Part shown: positions 1-7,360 of the stretch, piece by piece | Layout of the letters: each line of letters begins with the position of its first letter | How positions within the stretch are numbered: position 1 is the first letter of the stretch | From: a virus | Length of the DNA stretch: 40,300 nucleotides | Direction: 5' to 3' (one strand) | Virus record (IMG/VR): IMGVR_UViG_3300031972_002359 | Coordinates: 1-40,300 of that record | Position numbers and translations under genes: made by a program | The notes under the pieces: model-generated | What the model was told of the DNA's origin: nothing | Databases searched by the model: none | Seen by the model: only the letters and a program-made list of their open reading frames with translations

Positions 1-873
1 GGGGGTGGTGAGGTCGAGTCCTTGGACGCGGATCTCGATGCGGAGGAGGTCGGGGTCGAGGTGGGGGGTTTGGATGCGCAGGGGCCGGTATTGGCGTCTG
101 GATTGGCGGGTGGAGTTTTCGACGTCGATGTGGAGGACGCGTTGGGGGGTGATGTGGTCGCCGGTGAAGGGGTGGATGCCGGCTGCGGTGCAGACGGCGA
201 TTTGGCGGAGGAGGGTGGATTTTCCTGCGCCTTCGGCGGCGGTGATGATGACGCGTTCTTGGTGTTCGAGGAGTCCGGGGATGACCCAGTCGTAGGGGTC
301 GTCTTCGCCGGCGAGGAGGTCGTCGATGGTGGGGACGCGGATGGTGGCTTGGTGGCGGGGGCCGACTCGTGCGGCGACGTCGTCGAGGGTTTGGAGGCTC
401 TCGGCGAGGGCGTGGTCGAGGGTGTCGGGGGTGGCGGTGTTGCCGAGTTGGGTGAGGCGTTGGCCGGTGGTGGTGATGGCGCGTGCGCGTGCTGCGTTGC
501 GGATGATGGCGGCGTGGTATTCGGCGGCTGCGGGGTTGTGGCAGCTGGTGATGAGTTCGTGGAGGTAGGGGGCTCCGCCGATGCGGGTGAGGTCGCCGGT
601 GGTGGTGAGGTGGTCGGCTACGAGGACGGCGTCGGCGGGGATGCCGTGTGCGTCGTGTGCGTGGTGGATGGCGTGCCAGATGGTTTCGTGGCGTGGTTCG
701 TAGAAGTCGTCGGGGTCGATGTGGTCGCGGAGGTGGGGGGCGCGTTCGGGGTCGATGAGGAGGGCGCCGAGGAGGGCGCGTTCGGCGTCGGGGTTGTGTG
801 CGGGGGTGTTGCGGATGGGGGTGACGACACTGTCGTAGTAGGGGTCTTCTGGTGGGGTGTCGTCGTCGTTCAC
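1..873 (-). CDS. DnaB-type replicative helicase (3' end cut by window edge)
   Basis: Replicative helicase-like protein that should unwind DNA at the phage fork. The GTG start at 873 has a GGGAGGA Shine-Dalgarno about nine bases upstream, and the frame stays open for 291 codons to the window edge. Residues 25-130 resemble the DnaB N-terminal domain (NPDAERALLGALL, then a DDFYEPRHETIW stretch). From about residue 195 a RecA-like ATPase begins with the Walker A motif EGAGKST (214-220) and a possible Walker B strand near VLHIDVEN (246-253). The rest of the ATPase lies outside the window. Third codon positions are almost only C or A, with NNG nearly absent apart from TGG, unlike the next gene upstream. 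A RepA-like AAA_25 helicase is the alternative family name. Confidence 0.85.
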   Translation of the reverse strand, partial: MNDDDTPPEDPYYDSVVTPIRNTPAHNPDAERALLGALLIDPERAPHLRDHIDPDDFYEPRHETIWHAIHHAHDAHGIPADAVLVADHLTTTGDLTRIGGAPYLHELITSCHNPAAAEYHAAIIRNAARARAITTTGQRLTQLGNTATPDTLDHALAESLQTLDDVAARVGPRHQATIRVPTIDDLLAGEDDPYDWVIPGLLEHQERVIITAAEGAGKSTLLRQIAVCTAAGIHPFTGDHITPQRVLHIDVENSTRQSRRQYRPLRIQTPHLDPDLLRIEIRVQGLDLTTP

Positions 874-905
874 GGGGCTGGGTCCTCCCTGACGGATGGG
901 GGTGG

Positions 906-941
906 CCCGGGCCGCAGCGGTGGGGGTTGCTGCGGCCCGGG
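906..941 (-). terminator. 13-bp GC-rich hairpin between DUF2303 gene and helicase
   Basis: A perfect 13-bp stem (906-918 paired with 929-941) closes a 10-base loop. It lies between the stop of the DUF2303 gene and the ribosome binding site of the helicase gene. No T tract follows in either direction. It may act as a factor-independent actinobacterial-style terminator, an attenuator or an RNA-processing site. Confidence 0.5.
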
Positions 942-965
942 TGGTGTTGCTGTGGGGCTGGTTGG

Positions 966-1796
966 TCACTCGGGCCAGCCCATGAGGACCTGGTGCCCGT
1001 TCAGGTCGGCGGCGATGAGGGTGACGACGTCGGCGAAGGCTTCGCGGATGATGTCGGCGGGTCGCTCGAGGGCGTAGGAGAGGGCGAGGTTGCCGCCGTT
1101 GATGCGGTACCGGAATCGGGCTCGGACCTTGTAGGCGGGGGCGCCCTGGAAGGGGATGAGGCCGAGCTCGATGATCTCGGGGATCTCGAGGCGGCCGCGG
1201 TTGCCGGCTTTGGCGTCGATGGTCTCCTTGTACTCGAGCTGGCGTTCGCCGTTGGAGAGCCGCTTGGAGGACTCGAAGCTGACGCCGACGGTCGCGGTGA
1301 TGGACTGGGCGAGTTCGAGGACGTCGGCGCCGGAGGGCTTGGCGATGTCGATGGCGCGGTCTTCGATGTGCTCGGCGAACTCGTCCTGGCGCATCCACTT
1401 GCCGTCCTTGGCGAGCCACGCGTTCCAGGCGTCGGTTCGGCGGACGGTGAGGAGGGCGCGGTGGTCTGCCCAGCCGGCGTCGAGCTCGTGGCCTTCGTCG
1501 TTGGTTCCTTCGTGGGCGTTGATGACGGCGACGACGCGGGCGTTCTCCTCGTCGGCCCAGATCTCGGTGCCGGGGAGGCCGTGCTTGGTGACGTAGGTGG
1601 TGAACGCGTTGGCGTCGTGGGCGCGGATGGTGCCGGTCTTGCGGCGGGGGTGGTCGGCGTAGGTCTGCAGGTCGAGGATCCTCTGCTGCCCGCCAGCGGG
1701 GACGACGATGGAGTGGAGGTTGTCGCCGAGGTTCTGGGGTTCGGTGCTGGCCTGGGCGAGGTCGATGAGGGACTGGGTGTCGGTGAGTTCGGGCAT
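966..1796 (-). CDS. DUF2303 family protein
   Basis: A 276-residue protein that I recognise as DUF2303, a family of unknown function common in actinophage and proteobacterial phage early regions. Characteristic stretches are the early RRKTGTIRAHDANAF segment, the central WADHRALLTVRRTDAW segment, and FESSKRLSNGERQLEY followed by DAKAGNRGRLEIPE. No catalytic motif or membrane segment is visible. It starts three bases after the stop of the upstream 125-residue gene, so the two are probably co-translated. The early-operon position suggests a role around replication or recombination, which is inference only. Confidence 0.85.
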   Translation of the reverse strand: MPELTDTQSLIDLAQASTEPQNLGDNLHSIVVPAGGQQRILDLQTYADHPRRKTGTIRAHDANAFTTYVTKHGLPGTEIWADEENARVVAVINAHEGTNDEGHELDAGWADHRALLTVRRTDAWNAWLAKDGKWMRQDEFAEHIEDRAIDIAKPSGADVLELAQSITATVGVSFESSKRLSNGERQLEYKETIDAKAGNRGRLEIPEIIELGLIPFQGAPAYKVRARFRYRINGGNLALSYALERPADIIREAFADVVTLIAADLNGHQVLMGWPE

Positions 1797-1799
1797 GGG

Positions 1800-2177
1800 T
1801 CAGGCGTCCTTCTTCTCGGTGATTTCGCCGGTGTCGGTGTCGACGCCGGCGGGGTTGGGGACTTCGCGCAGCGACTCGAAGGAGAGCTGGCGCGGGTCGG
1901 ATCGGGTGAGGTTGTTGTTGTCGTCGGCGTAGAACATGGAGCCCTTGCGGTCGTGCTCGGGGAGCTTGAGCTTGATCTCGTCGGTGACGATGAGGACGTT
2001 GAGGTCGTCCTTGAGGGGCTTGACGGAGACGGTGAGGGTGAGGGTTCCGCCCTTGCCGGTGTCGCGGACTCGGGCGATGAGGTCGTGGAGGCTTTCGCCG
2101 AGTTCTTCGTGGGTGTCGCCGCTGGACTGTTCGCGGAGCCAGTCGGCGAAGGGTCGGATGGGGTGGTCGGTGGTCAC
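1800..2177 (-). CDS. Hypothetical early protein paired with DUF2303
   Basis: A 125-residue acidic protein starting at GTG 2177, which I do not recognise. The middle, about residues 43-75, reads as alternating beta strands (LTLTVSVKPL, LNVLIVTDEIKLKLP). The C-terminus is charged and probably disordered. There is no cysteine cluster and no membrane segment. It sits 12 bases after the small zinc protein and three bases before DUF2303, so it belongs to the same early transcript. Its product may work with the DUF2303 protein. Confidence 0.75.
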   Translation of the reverse strand: MTTDHPIRPFADWLREQSSGDTHEELGESLHDLIARVRDTGKGGTLTLTVSVKPLKDDLNVLIVTDEIKLKLPEHDRKGSMFYADDNNNLTRSDPRQLSFESLREVPNPAGVDTDTGEITEKKDA

Positions 2178-2189
2178 GGGTGTGCCCCT

Positions 2190-2411
2190 TCAGACGAGGG
2201 CGTCCTGGGTGGGCGCCGGGGGGGTGGGGGGGGGGGTTCGGGTGCAGTGGTGGAGGTGGTGGCCGCGGATGGTGACGTTGGCTTGTTGGCGTGGGGTGAG
2301 TTCGGTGCCGTCGGGGAGGTAGCGGCCGAGGCGCGAGCGGTCGGGGTTCAGAAGGCGGGTGCCGGTGTCGATGACGTCGTGGCGGCAGGTGGGGCAGGGG
2401 GTGGTGTTCAT
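2190..2411 (-). CDS. Small Cys/His protein with homopolymer-coded Pro tail
   Basis: A 73-residue protein starting at ATG 2411, whose start overlaps the upstream stop by four bases (ATGA). A CPTC knuckle at residues 6-9 and an HHLHHC cluster near residue 55 suggest a small zinc site. The C-terminal Pro-rich tail is coded by G7-T-G11 on the plus strand (2218-2236). A length change in that tract would alter the last residues. Function is unknown. Upstream in-frame starts exist, but the coupled start fits the operon pattern better. Confidence 0.6.
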   Translation of the reverse strand: MNTTPCPTCRHDVIDTGTRLLNPDRSRLGRYLPDGTELTPRQQANVTIRGHHLHHCTRTPPPTPPAPTQDALV

Positions 2412-2707
2412 GGCAACCACCGCGCCAGGGGTCGGACGTCGAGGCCGAGGGTCGTCGCGACGTGCCGCTCGAGCCGTGCGCCCTTCGACCTCTGCCACCA
2501 CGGCAGCAGTGCGACACCCTCGGCCGAGGCGACGTCGATCAGCGCGGCCCGCATGTAGTCCTGCCAGGTCCAGCCGTCGATGAGGCCGTGGCGGGCGGGG
2601 TTGAGCACACGGTGGCCGGCGGCGGCGAGCTGCTCCTCGGCCGCGTTGAACGCTGGGTAGTTGAACTCAGGGAGACCGGTCATGGGGCCGGCGACGTAGA
2701 CGATCAC
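2408..2707 (-). CDS. DUF4406 / nucleoside deoxyribosyltransferase-like protein
   Basis: A 99-residue protein starting at GTG 2707 inside the upstream stop (GTGA overlap). The N-terminus VIVYVAGPMTGLPEFN is the hallmark of DUF4406, a Rossmann-like relative of nucleoside 2-deoxyribosyltransferases. A later NPARHGL segment and ALIDVASAEGVALLPWWQRS match the family's second half. Family members are presumed to act on nucleosides or nucleotides, but the phage forms are not characterised. It lies directly downstream of the DNA methyltransferase gene, consistent with a nucleotide or DNA modification group. Confidence 0.8.
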   Translation of the reverse strand: MIVYVAGPMTGLPEFNYPAFNAAEEQLAAAGHRVLNPARHGLIDGWTWQDYMRAALIDVASAEGVALLPWWQRSKGARLERHVATTLGLDVRPLARWLP

Positions 2708-3456
2708 AGGTGACCTCCGAGCGCCAGGAGCCCAGCGAGCCGGTTGGCCGCCTGCTCGCACTGCTGCTCGCGCTTCTCGATCAGCACGGCGTGACGGCCG
2801 GTCATCTTCGCGACGACGCCCGTCACCCCCGAGCCCGAGAAGATGTCCACGACCAGCCCGCCGACCGGGCAGCCGTACTCGACCAGCGGCTGCATCAGCT
2901 GCTCCGGCTTCTCGGTCTCGTTGATCGCCCGACCGTGCATAGACCGGGCATAGATAACCGAGCGCATGAGGCGCGGACCGCCGTCCTCAGAGATGTAGTG
3001 CGCAGGCCCGCGTGCACCCTGGTGGTGCACGGGCTTGGCCTTGCGCCGCACGGTGCGGGCGGTCGCGTCATTTGTGGTTGGGGTGACGTGGTGGATCTCC
3101 GACCACGGCCCCCGATACCAGAACGACGCGAACTCATGGACGCGCTTGAACCTGTCGGCGTGCAGTCCAGACCCGTTGTGCTTCTCCCAGACAACTTCCT
3201 GGGAGAACCGCCAGTCGGCGAACTCGTCGCGTCGATTGAGGAACATGCGCATGGAGCCGAAGCACCACATCGATCGCGCGTGCTGAGCAGCGATCGACGG
3301 CCACCCGTCGGGCCAGCGGTCCCACGTGAGGCTCGTCTCGCCGTAGGGCGGGTCCGCGATCAGCAGGTCGACGTCAAGACCCAGCGACGGCAGCACCTCG
3401 CGGAAGTCGCCGTGGTGCAGCGTGACGGCGTCGTCGGAGTAGTAGGGCGTCGTCAT
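2704..3456 (-). CDS. DNA N4/N6 methyltransferase
   Basis: A 250-residue protein starting at ATG 3456 (ATGA overlap with the upstream gene). The catalytic motif IV, ADPPYG at residues 34-39, comes before the SAM-binding motif I, DIFSGSGVTG at about 204-213. This order defines the beta class of amino-methyltransferases that modify adenine N6 or cytosine N4. No restriction endonuclease gene lies beside it, so it is probably a solitary phage methylase that protects phage DNA or marks it for regulation. The target-recognition region is the middle third, from about 60 to 190. Sequence specificity cannot be read from the sequence. Confidence 0.9.
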   Translation of the reverse strand: MTTPYYSDDAVTLHHGDFREVLPSLGLDVDLLIADPPYGETSLTWDRWPDGWPSIAAQHARSMWCFGSMRMFLNRRDEFADWRFSQEVVWEKHNGSGLHADRFKRVHEFASFWYRGPWSEIHHVTPTTNDATARTVRRKAKPVHHQGARGPAHYISEDGGPRLMRSVIYARSMHGRAINETEKPEQLMQPLVEYGCPVGGLVVDIFSGSGVTGVVAKMTGRHAVLIEKREQQCEQAANRLAGLLALGGHL

Positions 3457-3692
3457 GCGGCCACCTGCTCGGGTTCGGGTTGCCAGTGCCAGACGAGGCC
3501 GCGCAGGACCCAGCGGCCGCCGTCGAGGCGGATCTCGTTGTCGTAGGTCGGTTCGGGTCTGGTGGCTGGCTTGCAGGCGCGGCAGTAGTAGTCGCCGCGG
3601 GTTTCGGTGCGTCGTCGGATGCCGCAGCCGTTGCAGGTGGCTTGGCGGGTGGTGCGGCCGCGGCGGGTTCGGTCTGGTCTGGTGGAGGGCAT
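3453..3692 (-). CDS. Small zinc-ribbon protein
   Basis: A 79-residue basic protein with one likely zinc ribbon: CNGC at residues 20-23 and CRAC at about 37-40. The N-terminus is Arg-rich. The last 30 residues contain three tryptophans (RWVLRGLVWHW). It starts in the TGATG overlap with the RuvC-like gene and ends in an ATGA overlap with the methyltransferase gene. It is probably a nucleic-acid-binding accessory protein, but function is unknown. Confidence 0.7.
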   Translation of the reverse strand: MPSTRPDRTRRGRTTRQATCNGCGIRRRTETRGDYYCRACKPATRPEPTYDNEIRLDGGRWVLRGLVWHWQPEPEQVAA

Positions 3693-4210
3693 CAGTACGG
3701 CGCTCCGTCCTGGGGTGTGGTGGTGGCGAGGAGGGTGTCGGCGGCGTAGACGGCGAGTGCGTATGCCTGCCAGATGTCGGCGCGGAAGCCGTGGAACCAG
3801 CCCGGGTTGGCCTTAGTGCCTTTGCCGCGGTTCGGTTCGCCATGTGCGAAGCGGTCGACGAGGGCTTGGACGATGTTGGAGTCTTTGGCTTTGGCGGAGT
3901 GGCAGTGGTGGAGCTTGATGGGGTGGCGCTTCACGAGTTGCGCGTCGCCGAGGTCTCGTCGGCCGGCTTCGGCGAACCGTCCGATCCACACGCAGGTCTC
4001 GAAGACGTCGGCGCCGACGGACATGCCGTAGGAGGCGACCATCTCGATCACGTAGTGGTCGGCTTGGACGCTCGGGTGGCGTGAGATGAGAGCTTCGCGG
4101 AGGTCATAGTTGTTGGTCTTGTCGAACTCGATCGGTCGGCGGGTTGCGATGTCGAGGAGGACCCAGCCGGATTCGGTGTTGCCGGGGTCGATGGCGAGGA
4201 GGGTGCTCAT
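3692..4210 (-). CDS. RuvC-like Holliday junction resolvase
   Basis: A 172-residue protein starting at ATG 4210. It has an RNase H-like fold start, LLAIDPGNTESGW (D8), a second acidic site VIEMVAS (E56) and a C-terminal acid in the RADIWQAYALA helix. This is the arrangement of RuvC-family junction resolvases, which cut branched DNA. In phages they resolve recombination and replication intermediates before packaging. Genes for a DnaQ-like exonuclease and a PD-(D/E)XK nuclease lie in the same transcript. A longer upstream in-frame start exists but would overlap the neighbouring gene more than the four-base coupling used here. Confidence 0.8.
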   Translation of the reverse strand: MSTLLAIDPGNTESGWVLLDIATRRPIEFDKTNNYDLREALISRHPSVQADHYVIEMVASYGMSVGADVFETCVWIGRFAEAGRRDLGDAQLVKRHPIKLHHCHSAKAKDSNIVQALVDRFAHGEPNRGKGTKANPGWFHGFRADIWQAYALAVYAADTLLATTTPQDGAPY

Positions 4211-4479
4211 CGGATCCGCTCCGTTCGGATCAGGCGCGGCACGACGTGGTAGATGTCGCGGCATTCACGGCATCGCGCCACGGAGCCGTTCATCACCATG
4301 TCGAAGTGGTGTTGGCACCAGAACGCCTCGACGGTGCGGTCGCGGCAGTGATGCTGGGCGAGCGCCCACCACGAGGCCGGTTCGGGACAGTCGGTCTCGG
4401 TGCGGTGGTTGTGCACGTGGCAGGCGATGTCGAACTTGAACTCGGCGAGGTCGAGGCGTTCGCGGGTGTTGGTGCTCAT
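4207..4479 (-). CDS. Small Cys/His-rich hypothetical protein
   Basis: A 90-residue protein starting at ATG 4479, overlapping both neighbours by four bases. Several Cys and His residues (CHVHNH, then CPEPASWW, HHC, WCQHH, CRECRD) form a likely zinc-binding scaffold, probably with two sites. I do not recognise the family. It is one of a string of small metal-binding proteins in this early operon. Such proteins in actinophages may bind nucleic acids or host factors, but nothing in the sequence shows which. Confidence 0.65.
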   Translation of the reverse strand: MSTNTRERLDLAEFKFDIACHVHNHRTETDCPEPASWWALAQHHCRDRTVEAFWCQHHFDMVMNGSVARCRECRDIYHVVPRLIRTERIR

Positions 4480-4736
4480 GCGTCGACCGCCTCTCGGTAC
4501 CAGCCGGGGAAGAGGTCGCGGCAGCCGTCTTTGATGCCGTCGTACCGGTCGACAGGCCCGGAGTAGGACAGCCCGTCCGGAGCCAGGCAAACGCGCCAGA
4601 ACTCGTGACGGGCTCTGCACGTGAAGCACCAGCGGATGCCGAGGGACTGGCGGCCGTACTCGACCATGCGGGTGCCGCAGATCGCCACGTCACCGTCATC
4701 CGCGCACCAGTCGGCGGACTGCTCAATGGCGCTCAT
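4476..4736 (-). CDS. Small Cys-containing hypothetical protein
   Basis: An 86-residue protein starting at ATG 4736. Cysteines at about residues 11, 20, 37, 40, 50 and 72 include a CFTC pair that could bind zinc. The rest is rich in Asp, Tyr and Trp. There is no signal peptide or membrane helix, and I do not recognise the family. It has ATGA overlaps on both sides, so its translation is coupled within the early operon. Confidence 0.65.
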   Translation of the reverse strand: MSAIEQSADWCADDGDVAICGTRMVEYGRQSLGIRWCFTCRARHEFWRVCLAPDGLSYSGPVDRYDGIKDGCRDLFPGWYREAVDA

Positions 4737-5116
4737 CCCTCCACCCCCGCGAGGATGGCGTCGGCGACGGCGACACTCTCCGGAGACGCAGGGAACATCG
4801 GCTTCCCGTCGAACGTGATGGATAGCCGGGCGCCGTGCACCAGGGCGGCCTCGCGATACAACCAGTCCGCCACGGCGAGCGCGACGGTCGGGTTCATCGT
4901 GGCGATCAAGGCGGCGTCGGCGATCTTCAATCCGTCATCGCCGTGCTCGCCGCCTCCGGGAGTGATCGGGTAGGGCGAGTCGGGATGGAACAAGAGGTGC
5001 TCATCCCAGTCAGACCATCCGTGCGGCGGCTTCGCCACCCACGGCCCAGGCGTCGCAGCCTCGGCCCTCTCCCGCAGCACCTCCGCTGCCCGTCGCAGCT
5101 TCTCGGCGGCGGTCAC
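4733..5116 (-). CDS. Hypothetical early protein (ATPGPW type)
   Basis: A 127-residue protein starting at GTG 5116 in a GTGA overlap with the exonuclease gene. It opens with a helix of about 20 residues (LRRAAEVLRERAEAATPGPW). It also contains IADAALIATMNPTVALAVADWL. These two phrases recur in small actinophage and Ea22-like proteins of unknown function. There are no cysteines and no membrane segment. The role is unknown, and position points only to early expression. Confidence 0.7.
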   Translation of the reverse strand: MTAAEKLRRAAEVLRERAEAATPGPWVAKPPHGWSDWDEHLLFHPDSPYPITPGGGEHGDDGLKIADAALIATMNPTVALAVADWLYREAALVHGARLSITFDGKPMFPASPESVAVADAILAGVEG

Positions 5117-5862
5117 GCTGCCACCGCCTCAGTCAGGCGCGTGTGCAGCGGCCAGCCGCCGTCGATGTCGCCGTACTGGTCCTCCTTGCCCGCTTTCTCC
5201 ACCCAGTCCCGGAACCGGCGCTGATCCTCACGCCGCCACGTCGACTGCATTCGGAACAGCTCCGCTGGCCCACGAGACGCTAGGTCCAGATCAGAGTCGA
5301 CGATCGCGGCCGCCACTAGGCCGGCACCGATCGCATCCGCGTGAGCGTCGTGAGACTCGGTGAAGGGCACCCCGTACCGCTTGCACAGGTCGGGCAGCTT
5401 GTAGGTGCGGCCTTTTCGGAACGCGCGGTTGACGGTGTCCAGCCCGCGGGCCAGGACCATCGGGTCGACGAGGGTGTGCCAGTCGTCGGGGTTGAGGGTG
5501 TTGGTGAGGGTGGGCTCGTTGTGGCGTCGGAGTTCAGCCTCGAGGATGGACAGGTCGTAGGCGGCGTTCATGGCGACCAGGGGGAGTCGGGCGCGTAGGA
5601 CGCCGGTGAGGGTGTTGGCGATGGCGCTGAGCGCTTCGGTGGGGTGGACGCCGTTGGCGCGTGCGTGGTCGGTGGTGATGCCGTGGACCTTGGTGGCGCC
5701 TTCGGGGATCTCGATGCCCGGGTCGATGAGCCAGGATCGGTGGTCGCCGGGGGTGCTGGCGGTGATCTTGATGATGGTGGCGGTGACGATGCGGTCGGTG
5801 TGGACGTCGATGCCGGTGGTTTCGGTGTCGAACGCGTACCAGGTGCCTGTTGTCCAGCTCAT
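5113..5862 (-). CDS. DnaQ-like 3'-5' exonuclease (DEDDh family)
   Basis: A 249-residue protein starting at ATG 5862. Exo I is FDTETTG (D12, E14), Exo II is NAAYDLSIL (D103) and Exo III is HDAHADAIG (H171, D176). All four metal-binding acids and the general-base histidine of DEDDh exonucleases are therefore present. Family members remove nucleotides from 3' ends, as proofreading subunits or in repair. The C-terminal 65 residues are charged and lie outside the nuclease core. It probably serves phage replication or recombination together with the helicase and nuclease genes nearby. Confidence 0.88.
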   Translation of the reverse strand: MSWTTGTWYAFDTETTGIDVHTDRIVTATIIKITASTPGDHRSWLIDPGIEIPEGATKVHGITTDHARANGVHPTEALSAIANTLTGVLRARLPLVAMNAAYDLSILEAELRRHNEPTLTNTLNPDDWHTLVDPMVLARGLDTVNRAFRKGRTYKLPDLCKRYGVPFTESHDAHADAIGAGLVAAAIVDSDLDLASRGPAELFRMQSTWRREDQRRFRDWVEKAGKEDQYGDIDGGWPLHTRLTEAVAA

Positions 5863-6251
5863 GCTGCACTTCCCTCGTCGTCGAGGTAGCGCCACTCGAT
5901 GCGAGTGACCTCGTCGTCGAGGGTCATCCGCTGTGCGTCGGTGAAGTACTTGCGAATGAACTCCGACGGGAAGTGCTCGGGGGTGCCTTCAGGGAACCCT
6001 TCGAGCGTCGTCTCCGCGAACCCGTAGTCAAGGTCGTCAACCATCGCGCGCAGTCGCTCTCGACGGATGTCAACGATCTGCACTTCGGTGATGCGCACGA
6101 GGGGCTCGGTCGGCTTTCTGCCCATGACCTTGCGGCACAGGGTGAGGCGGTCGCCGACCTTGGCGTGCTTCCAGCCGGCTCGTCGGGTGACGGTCTTGGT
6201 GCGGTTGCGGACCTGCTTCTCCGTGAAGGCGACGGACATGAGTCGGCTCAT
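5859..6251 (-). CDS. ASCH-like domain protein
   Basis: A 130-residue protein starting at ATG 6251, coupled by TGATG to the Gp3-like gene. The N-terminus has the pattern VRNRTKTVTRRAGW followed by KVGDRLTLC, and the end has DDEVTRIEW. These are typical of phage ASCH-like proteins, PUA-related folds thought to bind RNA. The middle contains a GFPEGTPEHFPSEFI segment. Function in phages is unknown, possibly RNA binding or modification sensing. Confidence 0.7.
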   Translation of the reverse strand: MSRLMSVAFTEKQVRNRTKTVTRRAGWKHAKVGDRLTLCRKVMGRKPTEPLVRITEVQIVDIRRERLRAMVDDLDYGFAETTLEGFPEGTPEHFPSEFIRKYFTDAQRMTLDDEVTRIEWRYLDDEGSAA

Positions 6252-7357
6252 CACGCGGCCCCCTGCCCCTGGAGCGACTGCAGGTATCCGGCGAGCTGCT
6301 CGGCGGTCGCATTGAACGGTGCGACGTCGTAGTCGGACTTGAGGCCGCCCTCGATGTCCCACATCGACATGCCCTGCTCGCCACCGACAGCGACGATCTG
6401 CTGCCAGAGTTCCTGAGCAGACGGACCGTCGTGTTCGTCGACGATCTCGCCGTCAACGGCTCCGTCTTCGTCCGGCTCCTGCGGTGCTGCAGCCGACGCG
6501 GCGGCGATCTCACTCGGCTGCTCGAAGGACTCCGCACGCCGGGTCAGGTGCGCCTTGAGCGCGTTGTCGAGGTGGCCGCTCGCTGACGCCTGGCGCCACA
6601 CATCACGCACCGCTTCGGCGTCGCCCGCCATCTCGGCGAGCGCGTAGTAGTCCGGGGTAGGTGCAGCTGCGATGGCAGGTGCGCTGCCGGTGGAAGGCAG
6701 TTCGGTCAGGCCGGCCTTGTCCGCGACGATCTCCCGCAGCTTCGCGGCACCGATCTTGAGGTCGAGGACCGGCACGACGAACCGGGACGTCTTGCCGTCC
6801 TTGACCGCACGCCGCTCGACCAGGTGCAGTTCGGCCGGCACGAGGTCGCCGACGAACTGCGCCAGCTCGGCGACGGCGGGGATCTCGGCGGCGGCGTTCC
6901 AGCCGTGGGACTCGAGCCGCCAGGCGCCGATGGCTTCGAGCTCGGGAAGCATGACGGACAGGCGGGTGGTGGGCTTGGCCTCGATGTGGGCGCGGTCGTT
7001 CTGGTCGCACGGCTCGTTGGTGAGGACGTTGACCTCGCCGTCGCAGCGGTGGATGCATCCGCCTCCGGACCAGGTCTCCATCCACTGCGACAGGCCGTTC
7101 TTGACGACGATGACGGGGATGGTGGTAGCGGTGGTGATGACCTCCCAGGAGGCGATGCCGTTGTTGTCCCAGGGCTTGGGGTCGCCTCCGTAGAGCGCGG
7201 CGAGGTCTCGGATGTAGGTCTCGGACACGCTCGTGAAGCGGAACTTGTCGAGCTTCGCGGGGCGGGTCTTGCCGGACTGGGTGGCCTGCTTCTGGCCGAG
7301 GCGGATGCGTCCGAGTTCGGCCTGGCGGCGCTGGAGGACGATGGGCTGGATGGGCAT
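6251..7357 (-). CDS. phiC31 Gp3-like (recombination directionality factor family) protein
   Basis: A 368-residue protein. The first 210 residues match the Gp3-like pattern: an N-terminal QRRQAELGRIRLG, then PAKLDKFRFTSVSETYI, YGGDPKPW, SQWMETWSGGGCIHRCDG, a Cys pair, TTRLSVMLPELEAIGAWRLESHGWNAA. In phiC31, Gp3 is the recombination directionality factor of a serine integrase. This phage has a tyrosine integrase, so that role is unlikely here. Its neighbour is a PD-(D/E)XK nuclease, and a part in DNA recombination or repair seems more natural. The C-terminal 130 residues are acidic, low in complexity and variable. Confidence 0.78.
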   Translation of the reverse strand: MPIQPIVLQRRQAELGRIRLGQKQATQSGKTRPAKLDKFRFTSVSETYIRDLAALYGGDPKPWDNNGIASWEVITTATTIPVIVVKNGLSQWMETWSGGGCIHRCDGEVNVLTNEPCDQNDRAHIEAKPTTRLSVMLPELEAIGAWRLESHGWNAAAEIPAVAELAQFVGDLVPAELHLVERRAVKDGKTSRFVVPVLDLKIGAAKLREIVADKAGLTELPSTGSAPAIAAAPTPDYYALAEMAGDAEAVRDVWRQASASGHLDNALKAHLTRRAESFEQPSEIAAASAAAPQEPDEDGAVDGEIVDEHDGPSAQELWQQIVAVGGEQGMSMWDIEGGLKSDYDVAPFNATAEQLAGYLQSLQGQGAA

Positions 7358-7360
7358 GGG

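Noticed and set aside
22-2558. Long open frames on the plus strand opposite the helicase, DUF2303 and neighbouring genes
   Set aside because: They read as low-complexity Gly/Val/Asp/Glu proteins and mirror minus-strand genes with recognisable domains. The strong third-position C bias on the minus strand leaves the opposite strand free of stops.
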